Below, one piece after another: positions 35,003 through 45,073 of a DNA stretch of 64,000 nucleotides. Under the pieces are notes generated by a model. That model searched no databases. It was not told the DNA's origin and worked only from the letters and a program-made list of their open reading frames with translations. The first letter of the stretch is position 1, and each line of letters opens with the position of its first letter. The DNA comes from Bacteroidota bacterium (lineage in GTDB: Bacteria; Bacteroidota; Bacteroidia; Cytophagales; Spirosomataceae), in the NCBI GenBank assembly GCA_020161355.1, contig JAIUOF010000001.1, positions 806,001 to 870,000 on the forward strand, read 5' to 3'. The position numbers and the translations under genes are program-made.

Positions 35003-36517
35003 TTACAAACCTACGTATTCTGCCGAAATCATTGAGACAGCTTTAGCTTCAAGCAAAGAACTTCCCATCAGATATTCATCAATAGCTCTGGCGGCTTCAC
35101 GACCTTCAGAAATAGCCCATACCACCAGAGACTGTCCTCTACGCATATCGCCTGCAGCAAAAACTTTTTCGACAGAGGTTTTATATTTTACGGCATCAAC
35201 ATTTCCTCTTGCATCCAATTTCACGCCTAATCCTTCTAATAGTCCTTTGGGTTGAGGATAAAGAAAACCAGCAGCAATAAGTGCTAACTCACAAGGATAA
35301 ACCTTCTCGGTACCCGGTTTGTCTTTCATGGTCATACGGCCATTCTCGTTTACCCACTCAATCTCTACTAATTTTATGGCTTTTAGATTGCCGTTTTCGT
35401 CACCAATAAATTCCTTGGTATTGATACTCCATGCTCTTTCGCAACCTTCCTCATGTGAAGTTGAAGTTCGGAGCATCATTGGCCATTGCGGCCAGGGAGT
35501 ACTTTCTGCTCTGGTTGCAGGAGGCATCGGCATAATCTCAATTTGATTGATTGAAGCTGCCCCATGGCGGTTTGAAGTTCCGACACAGTCCGAACCAGTG
35601 TCACCTCCTCCAATTACAAAAACATTTTTATCTGTAGCCAATATCTCTCCATTGGCATATTTTTCACCCCGATGGTCTTTGGTATTATCTACCGACTTTC
35701 CAAGGTCCTGAGCCACCCTTTTATTTTGTTGGCTTAAAAATTCCATTGCCGGGTAAATACCTTTAAGTTCTCTACCAGGAATCTCAATATCCCTTGGTAC
35801 AGTAGAACCACCAGACAATAAAACGGCGTCAAAATCAGCCAAAAGCCTATCTGATTTATAATCTATACCTACATTCACTCCTGTCTTAAAAGTAATCCCT
35901 TCAGCCATCATCACCTCCATACGGCGGTCAATGATAGATTTATCCAGTTTAAAATCAGGAATACCATATCTTACCAAGCCCCCAATTTGATCAGCTCTTT
36001 CAAATACAGTTACAGTATGACCAGCTTTGTTCAGCTGGCTTGCAGCGGCAAGACCAGCAGGACCTGAACCTACGACTGCAACGCTTTTTCCTGATCGTTT
36101 TTTCGGAACATTTGGTACCACCCAACCGTTCTCAAAAGCTTTTTCAATGATTGATTTCTCGATATATTCAATAGCAACCGGCGATTTATTGATACCAAGC
36201 ACACAAGCTGATTCGCATGGAGCAGGACAGATGCGGCCAGTAAATTCCGGGAAATTATTGGTTGAGCTCAGCAATGTGTAAGCATACTGCCAGTTTTGAT
36301 CATACACGGCATCATTAAATTCCGGAATGATATTTCCCAAAGGACAGCCACTGTGGCAAAACGGTATTCCGCAATCCATACATCTGGCGGCTTGTTCTTT
36401 GGTTTGAGATTCAGAATATTTGGTCTCAACCTCATTGTAATCCTTTTTTCTTTCGGCAATATCTCTTTTCTGAGAAGCCTTTCTTTCAAATTCTAAAAAA
36501 CCAGTTGGTTTTCCCAT
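35003..36517 (-). CDS. gltD: Glutamate synthase small subunit
   Basis: The 504-residue FAD and Fe-S subunit passes NADPH electrons to GltB. N-terminal cysteines in CMDCGIPFCHSGCPLGN and GRICPAPCESACVLGI hold the [4Fe-4S] clusters; AVVGSGPAGLAAASQL binds FAD and VFVIGGGDTGSDCVG binds NADPH. Length is normal. It lies 34 bases downstream of gltB on the minus strand, so they form the gltBD operon. It would assimilate ammonium made by nitrite reductase, together with glutamine synthetase, which is not in this window. Confidence 0.97.
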   Translation of the reverse strand: MGKPTGFLEFERKASQKRDIAERKKDYNEVETKYSESQTKEQAARCMDCGIPFCHSGCPLGNIIPEFNDAVYDQNWQYAYTLLSSTNNFPEFTGRICPAPCESACVLGINKSPVAIEYIEKSIIEKAFENGWVVPNVPKKRSGKSVAVVGSGPAGLAAASQLNKAGHTVTVFERADQIGGLVRYGIPDFKLDKSIIDRRMEVMMAEGITFKTGVNVGIDYKSDRLLADFDAVLLSGGSTVPRDIEIPGRELKGIYPAMEFLSQQNKRVAQDLGKSVDNTKDHRGEKYANGEILATDKNVFVIGGGDTGSDCVGTSNRHGAASINQIEIMPMPPATRAESTPWPQWPMMLRTSTSHEEGCERAWSINTKEFIGDENGNLKAIKLVEIEWVNENGRMTMKDKPGTEKVYPCELALIAAGFLYPQPKGLLEGLGVKLDARGNVDAVKYKTSVEKVFAAGDMRRGQSLVVWAISEGREAARAIDEYLMGSSLLEAKAVSMISAEYVGL

Positions 36518-36551
36518 TTTATATAAACTTTACTATCTGAAATTCAATTAA

Positions 36552-39500
36552 TTAAGCTGCGATACTTTCTGATTCTTTTTTCAATAAAATCTTTTTGTAG
36601 TCTCTTGGGAATACTTTTACAAATTTCACTTTTTCCGTATCCCAATTATCCAATATATTTTTGGCTACATCACTTCCGGTAGTTTCAAAATGTTTGGAAA
36701 TCATGTTTTTGAGTAATAACTCATCACTTGGCAGTAAATCATCCAAATCCACCATCTCTTTATTACATTTGGCTTCAAAAGTCGCATTTTCATCATAAAT
36801 AAATGCTAAACCACCGCTCATACCTGCAGCAAAGTTACGACCTACTTCTCCCAGAATGATAGCAACTCCACCAGTCATATATTCACAACCGTGATCACCT
36901 ACACCTTCAACCACAACTTTGGCACCTGAATTTCTTACACAGAAACGCTCACCAGCCATTCCTCTTATATAGGCTTCGCCTGAAGTAGCACCATAGAAAG
37001 ATACATTACCTACCGCCATATTTTTGGAAGGTTCAAAAGTCGCACTTCTATCGGGATAAACTACCAATTCTGCTCCACAAAGCCCTTTTCCAAAATAATC
37101 ATTTGCATCACCTTCCAACTCAAATTTTAAGCCTTTAGTTGAAAAAGCTCCGAAGGATTGTCCGGCTGTTCCACGATATTTGTAGTGAATGGTACCTTGA
37201 GGAAGTCCATCACCTTTATATTTTTTTGAAACTTCATTGGAAAGCATAGCTCCAATAGTGCGGTTAAGGTTGTTTACGGTATATTCTGCAGTTACCTTTT
37301 CACCTGATTCCAAAGCTTTTTTAGCATCGTTAATCATCTGCCAATCCAAAACGCCCACAATACCGTGATCCTGTTCTTCTTTTTTGTAAAGTGCAACTGA
37401 ATCATCTGCGTCTTCTTTGTATAGAATTTTTGACAAATCCAGATTTTTGAGTTTCCAATGGTCAATTTTAGCACGTTTCTTTAAAATTTGCGACTGGCCT
37501 ACCATTTCGTTGATGGTTCTGAAACCTATTTCTGCCATGATTTCTCTAACCTCCATCGCCAAATAAGTAAACATATTGACTACATGCTCTGGCTTTCCGC
37601 TAAACAAGGCCCTCAGGTCTTTGTTTTGAGTAGCAACACCCACCGGACAGGTATTCAGGTGGCATTTACGCATCATGATACAACCAACAGTAACCAATGC
37701 CGCAGTAGCAACCCCAAACTCTTCAGCTCCCAATAGAGCGGCTATTACAATATCGCGTCCCGTTCTGATTTGCCCATCCGCCTGAACGGTAATCCTGCCA
37801 CGTAATTTGTTTCTTACCAATGTCTGGTGAGTTTCAGCCAATCCCAGCTCCCAAGGAAGACCTGCATGACGAATCGAAGAAAGGGGTGAGGCTCCTGTTC
37901 CACCATCGTATCCAGCGATAAGTACCACATCAGCATGTGCCTTAGCTACACCTGACGCTACCGTACCAACACCCGCTTCAGAAACCAGTTTTACAGAAAT
38001 ACGGGCATCCCTATTGGAATTTTTTAAGTCAAATATCAGCTGAGCTAAGTCCTCAATAGAGTAAATATCATGATGAGGGGGAGGAGAAATCAACCCTACT
38101 CCTGGTGTAGAGTGTCTCACTTTCCCAATCCAATCATCGACTTTATGTCCGGGTAGCTGACCACCTTCTCCAGGCTTGGCACCCTGAGCCATTTTGATCT
38201 GAAGTTCTTTGGCATTTGACAAATAATAGGAAGTTACTCCAAAACGACCAGAAGCTACTTGTTTTATATTTGAGCTGAGAATATCTCCATTTTCATTGGG
38301 TTGGTATCTGATTTCATCTTCACCACCTTCTCCGCTATTTGACCTACCGCCTATCCGGTTCATTGCAATGGCCAAAGTAGTATGTGCTTCCCAGGAAATC
38401 GATCCAAATGACATGGCTCCGGTAGCAAATCTTGTCAAAATACTTTCAATAGGTTCAACCTCATCAATTGAAATCGAATTGTTTGTATTTTTGAAATCAA
38501 GTAACCCTCTCAAAGTCATGGCTTGCTCGGTCTGGTCATTCATGAGGCGAGAGTATTTTTTAAAAATCTCATATCCCTTTTCCGGATCTTTCTCCCCAAT
38601 TCGGGTAGATTGCTGGAGTAAATGAATGGTATCGGGGTTGAAAAGGTGTTTTTCACCTCTCTGCTTCCATTGATACACCCCTCCTACTTCCAGTTTTCTA
38701 ACACTTGAAACCGCTACTTTTGGATAGGCTATCGCATGTCTGATCAGACATTCTTTTGCAATATCGGCCAAAGACAGACCTTCAATTCTCGAAATTGTAC
38801 CTGTAAAATACCGGTCAACCACTGATTTATTGAGACCTATACATTCAAATATCTGTGCTCCACGGTAAGATTGAAGTGTAGATATTCCCATTTTCGAGAA
38901 AATCTTAAGCAATTCTTTATCAACTGCTTTGGCGTAATTTTTATATAATTGCTCATCGGTAAACTCTCCATCAATTAAACCTTTTCGGTTCATATCAGAA
39001 ATTGATTCCAAAGCAATATAAGGGCATATTCCTGAAGCACCGTAACCAATAAGGGTAGCAAAATGGTGTGTTTCCCAAATATCACCTGCCTCAACCAGTA
39101 TACCTACTTTACCTCTTAATCCTTGTCTGATCAAATAATGATGAATAGCAGCCGTGGCCAATAATGTTGGAATTGGGGCATGGTCAGAATCAATCGAACG
39201 ATCGGAAAGTATTAATATCTCAAAGCCATCATTGATGGCATCTTCAGCGTAACGACATACCCGCTCCAAGGCAAACTCAAGGGCTTTGCCCGGGTCTTTG
39301 GTTTGCACATTAAAGTAAGTATTGATTGTTTTTGCCTGAAAACCTTCATAATCTACAAAACGAAGTTTGTCAAATTCTTTGATTGTCAAAACAGGATGCT
39401 CCAACTGTACCTGACGGCAATGCTTAGGGGATTCTGTAAGAATATTATCAGCTGCACCCACAAATGAAATCAAAGACATGATAGCCCGCTCCCGAATAGA

Positions 39501-41102
39501 ATCTATTGGTGGGTTGGTAACTTGTGCAAAAAGTTGCTTAAAATAATATGATAAGTGCTGACTTTGATTAGACAACACCGCCAATGGTGAATCAATACCC
39601 ATAGAACCAATTACTTCAGCCCCTGAAGCAGCCATAGGAGCCAAAATCGTCCTCAAATCTTCAGAGGTATAGCCGCTGGTTTGCTGACGTCTTAACAGCG
39701 ATTTTTCATCGTAATTGGTATAGGGTCTGATAGATTCGGGCAATTCCGAAATCCTGATTTTGTGTTCATCAAGCCATTCCTGGTAGGGTTGTCTGGAGCA
39801 AATATCAGCTTTAAGTTCTTCATCAGGGATTATGCGTCCCTGCTCCATGTCAACTACGAACATTTTGCCGGGCTGCAAACGACCTTTTGAAATCACTTTT
39901 GACTGATCTACATCCAAAACACCGGCTTCGGAAGCCATGATAACGGTATCATCGTCAAGTACCCAATATCTCGATGGACGTAAGCCATTTCTATCAAGAG
40001 TTGCTCCTACTATATTTCCGTCCGTAAATGAAATCGAAGCCGGACCATCCCATGGCTCCATAATGCTGGAATGGTATTCATAAAAGGCTTTTCTAACGGG
40101 ATCCATCTGATCGTTACCATCCCATGCTTCAGGAATAAGCATCATCATAACATGCGGTAAAGAACGACCTGAAAGGTATAATAATTCAATGGCATTGTCG
40201 AGATGTGCTGAATCCGAATTACTTTTATCGCAAATCGGCAAAATCATTTTCATTTCTTTTTCGGTAAAAAATTCCGAATAGAAAGTAGTCTCTGCAGCTC
40301 TGATCCAGTTTACATTTCCTTTTACTGTATTAATTTCACCATTGTGAGCGATATACCGAAAAGGCTGAGCAAGTTTCCACGCCGGGAAAGTATTGGTTGA
40401 GAATCTGGAGTGAACGATAGCAAAAGCCGAAACTACATTTTCGTTGGTCAAATCAGGAAAGTAATACTTTAGCTGATTGGTAGTAAGCTGACCTTTGTAT
40501 GAAACTGTTTTTGAAGACAAAGAAGAAAAGTAAAAATGCTCCATGGCACCTTCAACTGATTCTTTGATAATTTTGGTAGCAAACTGTCTTAATACATACA
40601 ATCTTCTCTCAAAAGACATGCTATCCTGTAAAGCATCCGTTTTTTGAACAAAAACCTGCTCAACCCATGGTTCAACAGAGCCTGAATCATGACCCAGCGT
40701 GTCGTTTTGAGTAGGAACCTTCCGATATCCTAAAAGCTTAAAACCAAGACTTTTTATTTTTCTGTTCAAAATCTCCTTGCATTCTTCCCTTGCAGTGGCA
40801 TTATATGGAAAAAATACCATACCCAGACCATAATTTCCCAATTCCGGTAAATCAATACCCAAATTGAGACATTCTTCAAAAAGAAATTCATGAGGAATTT
40901 GCAATAAAATACCGGCACCATCCCCGGAATTAGGGTCACAACCACAAGCACCCCGGTGATCCATTCTCTCCAGCATGTGTATGGCATCTGCCACAATCTG
41001 ATGCGATTTCCTGCCTTTTAGGTGTGCCCTAAATCCAATACCACATGCATCGTGTTCAAATTCCGGCGAATAAAGCCCTTGATTTTGAAAGTTTTCAGTC
41101 AT
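36552..41102 (-). CDS. gltB: Glutamate synthase large subunit
   Basis: The 1516-residue enzyme converts 2-oxoglutarate and glutamine to two glutamates. The class II glutaminase is activated by removal of a propeptide to expose Cys20 (HDACGIGF). The middle holds the FMN-binding synthase domain (LPGHKVDDWIGKVRHSTPGV, then VLIAGYDGGTGASPLSS) and [3Fe-4S] cysteines in GCIMMRKCHLNTCPVGVATQ. The C-terminal GXGXG beta-helix domain is present (MTGGVAIILGEVGRNFAAGM). Length is normal, and it is followed by gltD. Upstream is a 267-base AT-rich region in which I see no clear operator. Confidence 0.97.
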   Translation of the reverse strand: MTENFQNQGLYSPEFEHDACGIGFRAHLKGRKSHQIVADAIHMLERMDHRGACGCDPNSGDGAGILLQIPHEFLFEECLNLGIDLPELGNYGLGMVFFPYNATAREECKEILNRKIKSLGFKLLGYRKVPTQNDTLGHDSGSVEPWVEQVFVQKTDALQDSMSFERRLYVLRQFATKIIKESVEGAMEHFYFSSLSSKTVSYKGQLTTNQLKYYFPDLTNENVVSAFAIVHSRFSTNTFPAWKLAQPFRYIAHNGEINTVKGNVNWIRAAETTFYSEFFTEKEMKMILPICDKSNSDSAHLDNAIELLYLSGRSLPHVMMMLIPEAWDGNDQMDPVRKAFYEYHSSIMEPWDGPASISFTDGNIVGATLDRNGLRPSRYWVLDDDTVIMASEAGVLDVDQSKVISKGRLQPGKMFVVDMEQGRIIPDEELKADICSRQPYQEWLDEHKIRISELPESIRPYTNYDEKSLLRRQQTSGYTSEDLRTILAPMAASGAEVIGSMGIDSPLAVLSNQSQHLSYYFKQLFAQVTNPPIDSIRERAIMSLISFVGAADNILTESPKHCRQVQLEHPVLTIKEFDKLRFVDYEGFQAKTINTYFNVQTKDPGKALEFALERVCRYAEDAINDGFEILILSDRSIDSDHAPIPTLLATAAIHHYLIRQGLRGKVGILVEAGDIWETHHFATLIGYGASGICPYIALESISDMNRKGLIDGEFTDEQLYKNYAKAVDKELLKIFSKMGISTLQSYRGAQIFECIGLNKSVVDRYFTGTISRIEGLSLADIAKECLIRHAIAYPKVAVSSVRKLEVGGVYQWKQRGEKHLFNPDTIHLLQQSTRIGEKDPEKGYEIFKKYSRLMNDQTEQAMTLRGLLDFKNTNNSISIDEVEPIESILTRFATGAMSFGSISWEAHTTLAIAMNRIGGRSNSGEGGEDEIRYQPNENGDILSSNIKQVASGRFGVTSYYLSNAKELQIKMAQGAKPGEGGQLPGHKVDDWIGKVRHSTPGVGLISPPPHHDIYSIEDLAQLIFDLKNSNRDARISVKLVSEAGVGTVASGVAKAHADVVLIAGYDGGTGASPLSSIRHAGLPWELGLAETHQTLVRNKLRGRITVQADGQIRTGRDIVIAALLGAEEFGVATAALVTVGCIMMRKCHLNTCPVGVATQNKDLRALFSGKPEHVVNMFTYLAMEVREIMAEIGFRTINEMVGQSQILKKRAKIDHWKLKNLDLSKILYKEDADDSVALYKKEEQDHGIVGVLDWQMINDAKKALESGEKVTAEYTVNNLNRTIGAMLSNEVSKKYKGDGLPQGTIHYKYRGTAGQSFGAFSTKGLKFELEGDANDYFGKGLCGAELVVYPDRSATFEPSKNMAVGNVSFYGATSGEAYIRGMAGERFCVRNSGAKVVVEGVGDHGCEYMTGGVAIILGEVGRNFAAGMSGGLAFIYDENATFEAKCNKEMVDLDDLLPSDELLLKNMISKHFETTGSDVAKNILDNWDTEKVKFVKVFPRDYKKILLKKESESIAA

Positions 41103-41319
41103 TATTTAATTAAAGAAATGTTTATTGTACTCTTAAATTTTAATAAAAAACTATTAAAATAAAAGTTATAAAAATGTAAAAATTATAGTATATTATAAAA
41201 GTTGCAATGCAATTTAATAATAATTTAAAAGGTAAAAAGCAGTATTTGCCAAATTTTATATATGTAGAAAAAACTTGTAATTAAAATAATAAATTCTATA
41301 AGAATTATACAATTTGGGC

Positions 41320-41346
41320 ATAAAAAAAGGTGACCGAAGCCACCTT
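41320..41346 (-). terminator. Terminator of the sulfate assimilation operon
   Basis: AAGGTG and CACCTT pair across an 8-base loop (reading the minus strand) and a T run follows. It lies 24 bases after the cysN stop codon. Confidence 0.75.
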
Positions 41347-41369
41347 AAAATTACAAAATATTTTTTTAT

Positions 41370-42620
41370 TTATAACATAAATCCTACACCTACTGTATTA
41401 TTGCTAAATTCATCAATCAGGATAAATGCACCATTGGAAGGGTTTGCTTCAAATTTATCAGCAAAAATAGGTCCGGCAAGACGAAAACTCACCACCCCAA
41501 TCTGATTCAATTTGAGTGCTTCAGCATTGGCAATTTCTTCAAAATTAGAAATTTCTAAACTGGAATTGATCTGAGAAACCTTTGTTTTGACCCTGTTGAT
41601 ACCATGTTGAAGTAAATAGGCACTTCCAGCCCGCATGGGATTGGTATCCATCCAACAAACCTGAGCAGTCAATTGTTTACTAAACTCAGGCTGCTCCCCT
41701 ACTTTCACAAGCATATTTCCTCTGCTGATATCAATATCGTCTTCCAGGGTAATAACAACTGACTCGTTTTGAGAGGCAGATTCCAGCTCAGTATCAAATT
41801 TATAAATTTTATCGACTTTACTGATTTGATTTCCGGGAAGAGCAGTAACCATGTCTCCTTTTGAAATTGAACCGGAGGCAATTTTGCCTGCATATCCCCT
41901 AAAATCATGGAACTCATCTTTTTTGGGTCTGATTACCTGTTGTACAGGAAAGCGAAAAGGGAGGTTCTCTTTCTCAAGGCTGATTGGTGGAATACTTTCA
42001 AGCAATTGAAGTAATGATTCGCCCTGATACCAGGTCATTTTCTCTGAAACATTTACAATATTTTCGCCATATAAAGACGACAGTGGTATAAATGAAATAT
42101 TCTGACCAGGTTTTCGGGCCTGGGTTGCAGCTTCATTAAAATCACTTTTTATTTTTTCAAAAACAGCCTGATCATAATTCACCAGGTCCATTTTATTGAC
42201 AGCCACAATCACATTTTTGATTTCCAATAAAGAAGAAATATAGAAATGTCGGCGTGTTTGCTCCCCTACCCCATTTCTGGCATCAATCAAAATAATAGAA
42301 ACAGAGGCATTTGAGGCTCCTGTCACCATATTCCGGGTATATTCAAAATGACCCGGGGTGTCAGCAATAATGTATTTTCTGTTTGGGGAATTAAAATAAA
42401 TATGTGCTACATCAATCGTGATACCCTGCTCTCTTTCCGCTATTAAACCATCTGTCAATAATGATAAATCCACGAAATCAAGTCCTTTTCTTTGACTGGC
42501 AGCTTTTAGTGCTTCGATTTTATCTTTGGTAATTGACTGGGTTTCGAAAAGAAGCCTGCCAATCAAAGTACTTTTGCCATCGTCGACAGAGCCGGCAGTC
42601 GCTATTCTTAATATATCCAT
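41370..42620 (-). CDS. cysN: Sulfate adenylyltransferase subunit 1 (GTPase)
   Basis: The 416-residue GTPase drives formation of adenylyl sulfate by CysD. G1 is in GSVDDGKSTLIGRLL, G3 in DTPGHFEYTRNM and G4 in NKMD; a beta-barrel EF-Tu-like region follows (FPVQQVIRP). Length is normal for a CysN without a fused APS kinase (CysC) domain; no separate cysC is in the window. It is the last gene of the operon and lies 3 bases after cysD. Confidence 0.96.
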   Translation of the reverse strand: MDILRIATAGSVDDGKSTLIGRLLFETQSITKDKIEALKAASQRKGLDFVDLSLLTDGLIAEREQGITIDVAHIYFNSPNRKYIIADTPGHFEYTRNMVTGASNASVSIILIDARNGVGEQTRRHFYISSLLEIKNVIVAVNKMDLVNYDQAVFEKIKSDFNEAATQARKPGQNISFIPLSSLYGENIVNVSEKMTWYQGESLLQLLESIPPISLEKENLPFRFPVQQVIRPKKDEFHDFRGYAGKIASGSISKGDMVTALPGNQISKVDKIYKFDTELESASQNESVVITLEDDIDISRGNMLVKVGEQPEFSKQLTAQVCWMDTNPMRAGSAYLLQHGINRVKTKVSQINSSLEISNFEEIANAEALKLNQIGVVSFRLAGPIFADKFEANPSNGAFILIDEFSNNTVGVGFML

Positions 42621-42623
42621 TTT

Positions 42624-43526
42624 TTAAAAATATCCTTGTTGTTTACGTTTTTCCATGGCTGCCTCTGAGCGTTTATCATCGATTCTGGCTCCTCTTTCCG
42701 ATATCTCGGCCTCCAATATTTCTTCAATTATCGTATCTATGGTGTCTGCATCCGACGAAACCGCTGCTGTACAGGTCATATCGCCTACCGTGCGGAATCT
42801 CACAATGGTCTCGTACGGAATCTCATCTTCAGTCTTATTTATGAATTCGGAATCAGACCAGATCATACCATCGCGATCAAAAACCATTCTTTTATGAGCA
42901 AAATATATGGAAGGAATTGCCACATTCTCGTCTTTGATGTAGTTCCAAACGTCCAGTTCAGTCCAGTTAGATATAGGAAATACTCTCACATTTTCTCCGA
43001 TATCGATCTTACCATTCAGCATATCAAATAATTCTGGACGTTGCTTTTTAGCATCCCATTCGCCAAAATCATTTCTCACTGAAAATATACGCTCTTTAGC
43101 CCTGGCTTTTTCTTCGTCACGACGAGCACCACCTATACAAGCATCAAATTTAAATTCTTCAATAGCATCAAGCAAAGTAACCGTTTGTAGGGCATTTCTG
43201 CTGGCATATTTTCCGGTTTCTTCTTTTACCCGGCCAGCTTTTATACTATCCTCTACAGTTCTGACGATTAATTCCACACCCAACTCTGCCACCAATTGGT
43301 CTCTAAACTCAATGGTTTCGGGGAAATTGTGCCCGGTATCTACATGTAATAAGGGGAATGGTATTTTACCGGGATAAAAAGCCTTTTGGGCCAACCTAAC
43401 TAACGTTATAGAATCTTTTCCCCCGGAAAACAACAAAACGGGCTTTTCAAACTGGGCTGCTACCTCCCTGATGATGTATATTGCCTCGTCTTCAAGTGCC
43501 CTGGGGAAATGTTTATTTATGTCCAT
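42624..43526 (-). CDS. cysD: Sulfate adenylyltransferase subunit 2
   Basis: The 300-residue PP-loop ATPase joins sulfate to ATP to give APS. The PP loop is LLFSGGKDSITLVRLAQKA, and other family stretches are HVDTGHNFPET, GGARRDEEKARAKER and FPISNWTELDVWNYI, with the C-terminal QQGYF. Length is as usual. It is followed immediately by its GTPase partner cysN. Confidence 0.97.
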   Translation of the reverse strand: MDINKHFPRALEDEAIYIIREVAAQFEKPVLLFSGGKDSITLVRLAQKAFYPGKIPFPLLHVDTGHNFPETIEFRDQLVAELGVELIVRTVEDSIKAGRVKEETGKYASRNALQTVTLLDAIEEFKFDACIGGARRDEEKARAKERIFSVRNDFGEWDAKKQRPELFDMLNGKIDIGENVRVFPISNWTELDVWNYIKDENVAIPSIYFAHKRMVFDRDGMIWSDSEFINKTEDEIPYETIVRFRTVGDMTCTAAVSSDADTIDTIIEEILEAEISERGARIDDKRSEAAMEKRKQQGYF

Positions 43527-43557
43527 TTATTAAAAACTGAATTATTTTTTTGCAAAA

Positions 43558-44241
43558 TTATGATTTTATTCCGTGCAAACCGCACTCTTTGTGTGAGGTC
43601 TCCCACCACCAACGACCTGCCCGTGGATGTTCTCCAGGCTCTATTGCCCTGGTACAAGGCTGACAACCAATACTTATAAAGCCTTTTTTGTGTAAGACAT
43701 TCTGAGGAACTTTATTTTCTTCCAGATAAGTCTCCATCTGGTTCTGAGTCCAGTGAAGCAAAGGATTAAATTTGAAAATATCGTTGGCTTCGTCAAATTC
43801 CCACATTTGCATTTGGCTTCTGTTTTCAGACTGCTCAGACCTTAAACCGGTGATCCAAACTTTATTGCCGGCAAGGGCATTTTTCAAAGGTTTTATTTTT
43901 CTCAAAAAGCAACATTCTTTGCGGTTATCAATGGATTCGTAAAACGAATTAAAACCTTTTTCAGTGGTCAGTTTCTCGATATCGGTGGCATCGGGAAAGC
44001 ACACTTTAATTGGCTTCTTGTATTTAGCCCGTGTTTTATCCATTAATTCGTAAGTTTCCTGAAAAACCCTTCCCGTATCAAGTGTAAAAACTTCAATAGG
44101 CAGATTATTTCGAAAAATCAAGTCTGTTATTACCTGATCCTCCTGTCCGAATGAGGTAGAAAACACCACTCTTTCAGGATATTGAGAGAGCACCTCACGA
44201 AATGCTTCAAGTAATTCTAAATTATTTAATCTATCGTTCAT
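43558..44241 (-). CDS. cysH: Adenylyl-sulfate (APS) reductase, assimilatory
   Basis: The 227-residue PAPS/APS reductase family enzyme reduces activated sulfate to sulfite with thioredoxin. It carries both cysteine pairs that hold the [4Fe-4S] cluster of APS reductases (KECCFL near residue 110, and IGCQPC further on), plus the C-terminal KECGLHG cysteine, so APS rather than PAPS is the likely substrate, which agrees with the absence of cysC. The frame runs on upstream to 44364, but the ATG at 44241 gives the correct N-terminus and does not overlap the preceding gene. Confidence 0.93.
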   Translation of the reverse strand: MNDRLNNLELLEAFREVLSQYPERVVFSTSFGQEDQVITDLIFRNNLPIEVFTLDTGRVFQETYELMDKTRAKYKKPIKVCFPDATDIEKLTTEKGFNSFYESIDNRKECCFLRKIKPLKNALAGNKVWITGLRSEQSENRSQMQMWEFDEANDIFKFNPLLHWTQNQMETYLEENKVPQNVLHKKGFISIGCQPCTRAIEPGEHPRAGRWWWETSHKECGLHGIKS

Positions 44242-44284
44242 AAAGATTAATAAAATGCAAAAATAAATTTGAAATGGCAAGAGC

Positions 44285-45073
44285 TTAAATATTCGCCAAA
44301 AAATCTTGCGTTTTATGACTAATTTCAGTTTTTGAAAATTGAGCGTATCTGGCTGTTTCCCCAACCATAATTATGGCAGGATTAGTCATTTGGTTCTTTT
44401 TAACAAGAGATATTATATCTTTTATTTTTCCTGAAATCAATTTTTGATTGTTCGATCCGGCATTTTGAATAATACAAAAGGGAATTTCTGATTTATTTTC
44501 TTTTATAAAAGCGTGCCTGATATTTTCAAGTTTGCTCATTGCCATTAAAAAAACCAAAGTGGTATTAGATTTAACCGCCAGTTCAAGATCATCAGAAAAT
44601 CTGCCATCAGATTTGTGACCTGTCATAACCCAAAAGCCATCACTCGAGTCGCGGCTGGTAAGCGGAATATTGAATTGTCCAAGCGAAAATACCGATGAAA
44701 TACCCGGAATATAGTCACACAGAATACCCCTTTTTTCAGCATAATCAATTTCTTCCCTACCTCTTCCAAAAACAAACGGGTCACCTCCTTTAAGCCGTAC
44801 CACATGCCCTTTTTCGTAGGCTTTTTCCACAATCAGAAAATTGATGCTATCCTGACTGATTCCACTTTGATGTCCCTTTTTACCGACATATATTTTTTCA
44901 CAAAGCGGATGACAATAGTCAAGCAGTTCCTCGTTGGCCAAAGCATCATAAAGCACGACATCGGCATTTCTCAGAGCCTTGATTGCCTTTAACGTTATCA
45001 AGTCAGGATCTCCGTAACCTGCACCTACCAACGTCAGTTTGGGTACTTTTATATTCTTTTCCAGCTCTTTCAT
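44285..45073 (-). CDS. cobA: Uroporphyrinogen-III C-methyltransferase (SUMT), sulfate cluster copy
   Basis: A 262-residue paralogue of the SUMT at 18023-18778, with the motifs GAGYGDPDLITLKA, VRLKGGDPFVFGRG and PLTSRDSSDGFWVMTGH. The two proteins differ enough not to be a recent copy. It overlaps the sulfite reductase gene by 4 bases and would supply siroheme to it. Two pathway-specific SUMT genes allow the N and S reductases to be regulated separately, which is an inference. Confidence 0.95.
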   Translation of the reverse strand: MKELEKNIKVPKLTLVGAGYGDPDLITLKAIKALRNADVVLYDALANEELLDYCHPLCEKIYVGKKGHQSGISQDSINFLIVEKAYEKGHVVRLKGGDPFVFGRGREEIDYAEKRGILCDYIPGISSVFSLGQFNIPLTSRDSSDGFWVMTGHKSDGRFSDDLELAVKSNTTLVFLMAMSKLENIRHAFIKENKSEIPFCIIQNAGSNNQKLISGKIKDIISLVKKNQMTNPAIIMVGETARYAQFSKTEISHKTQDFLANI

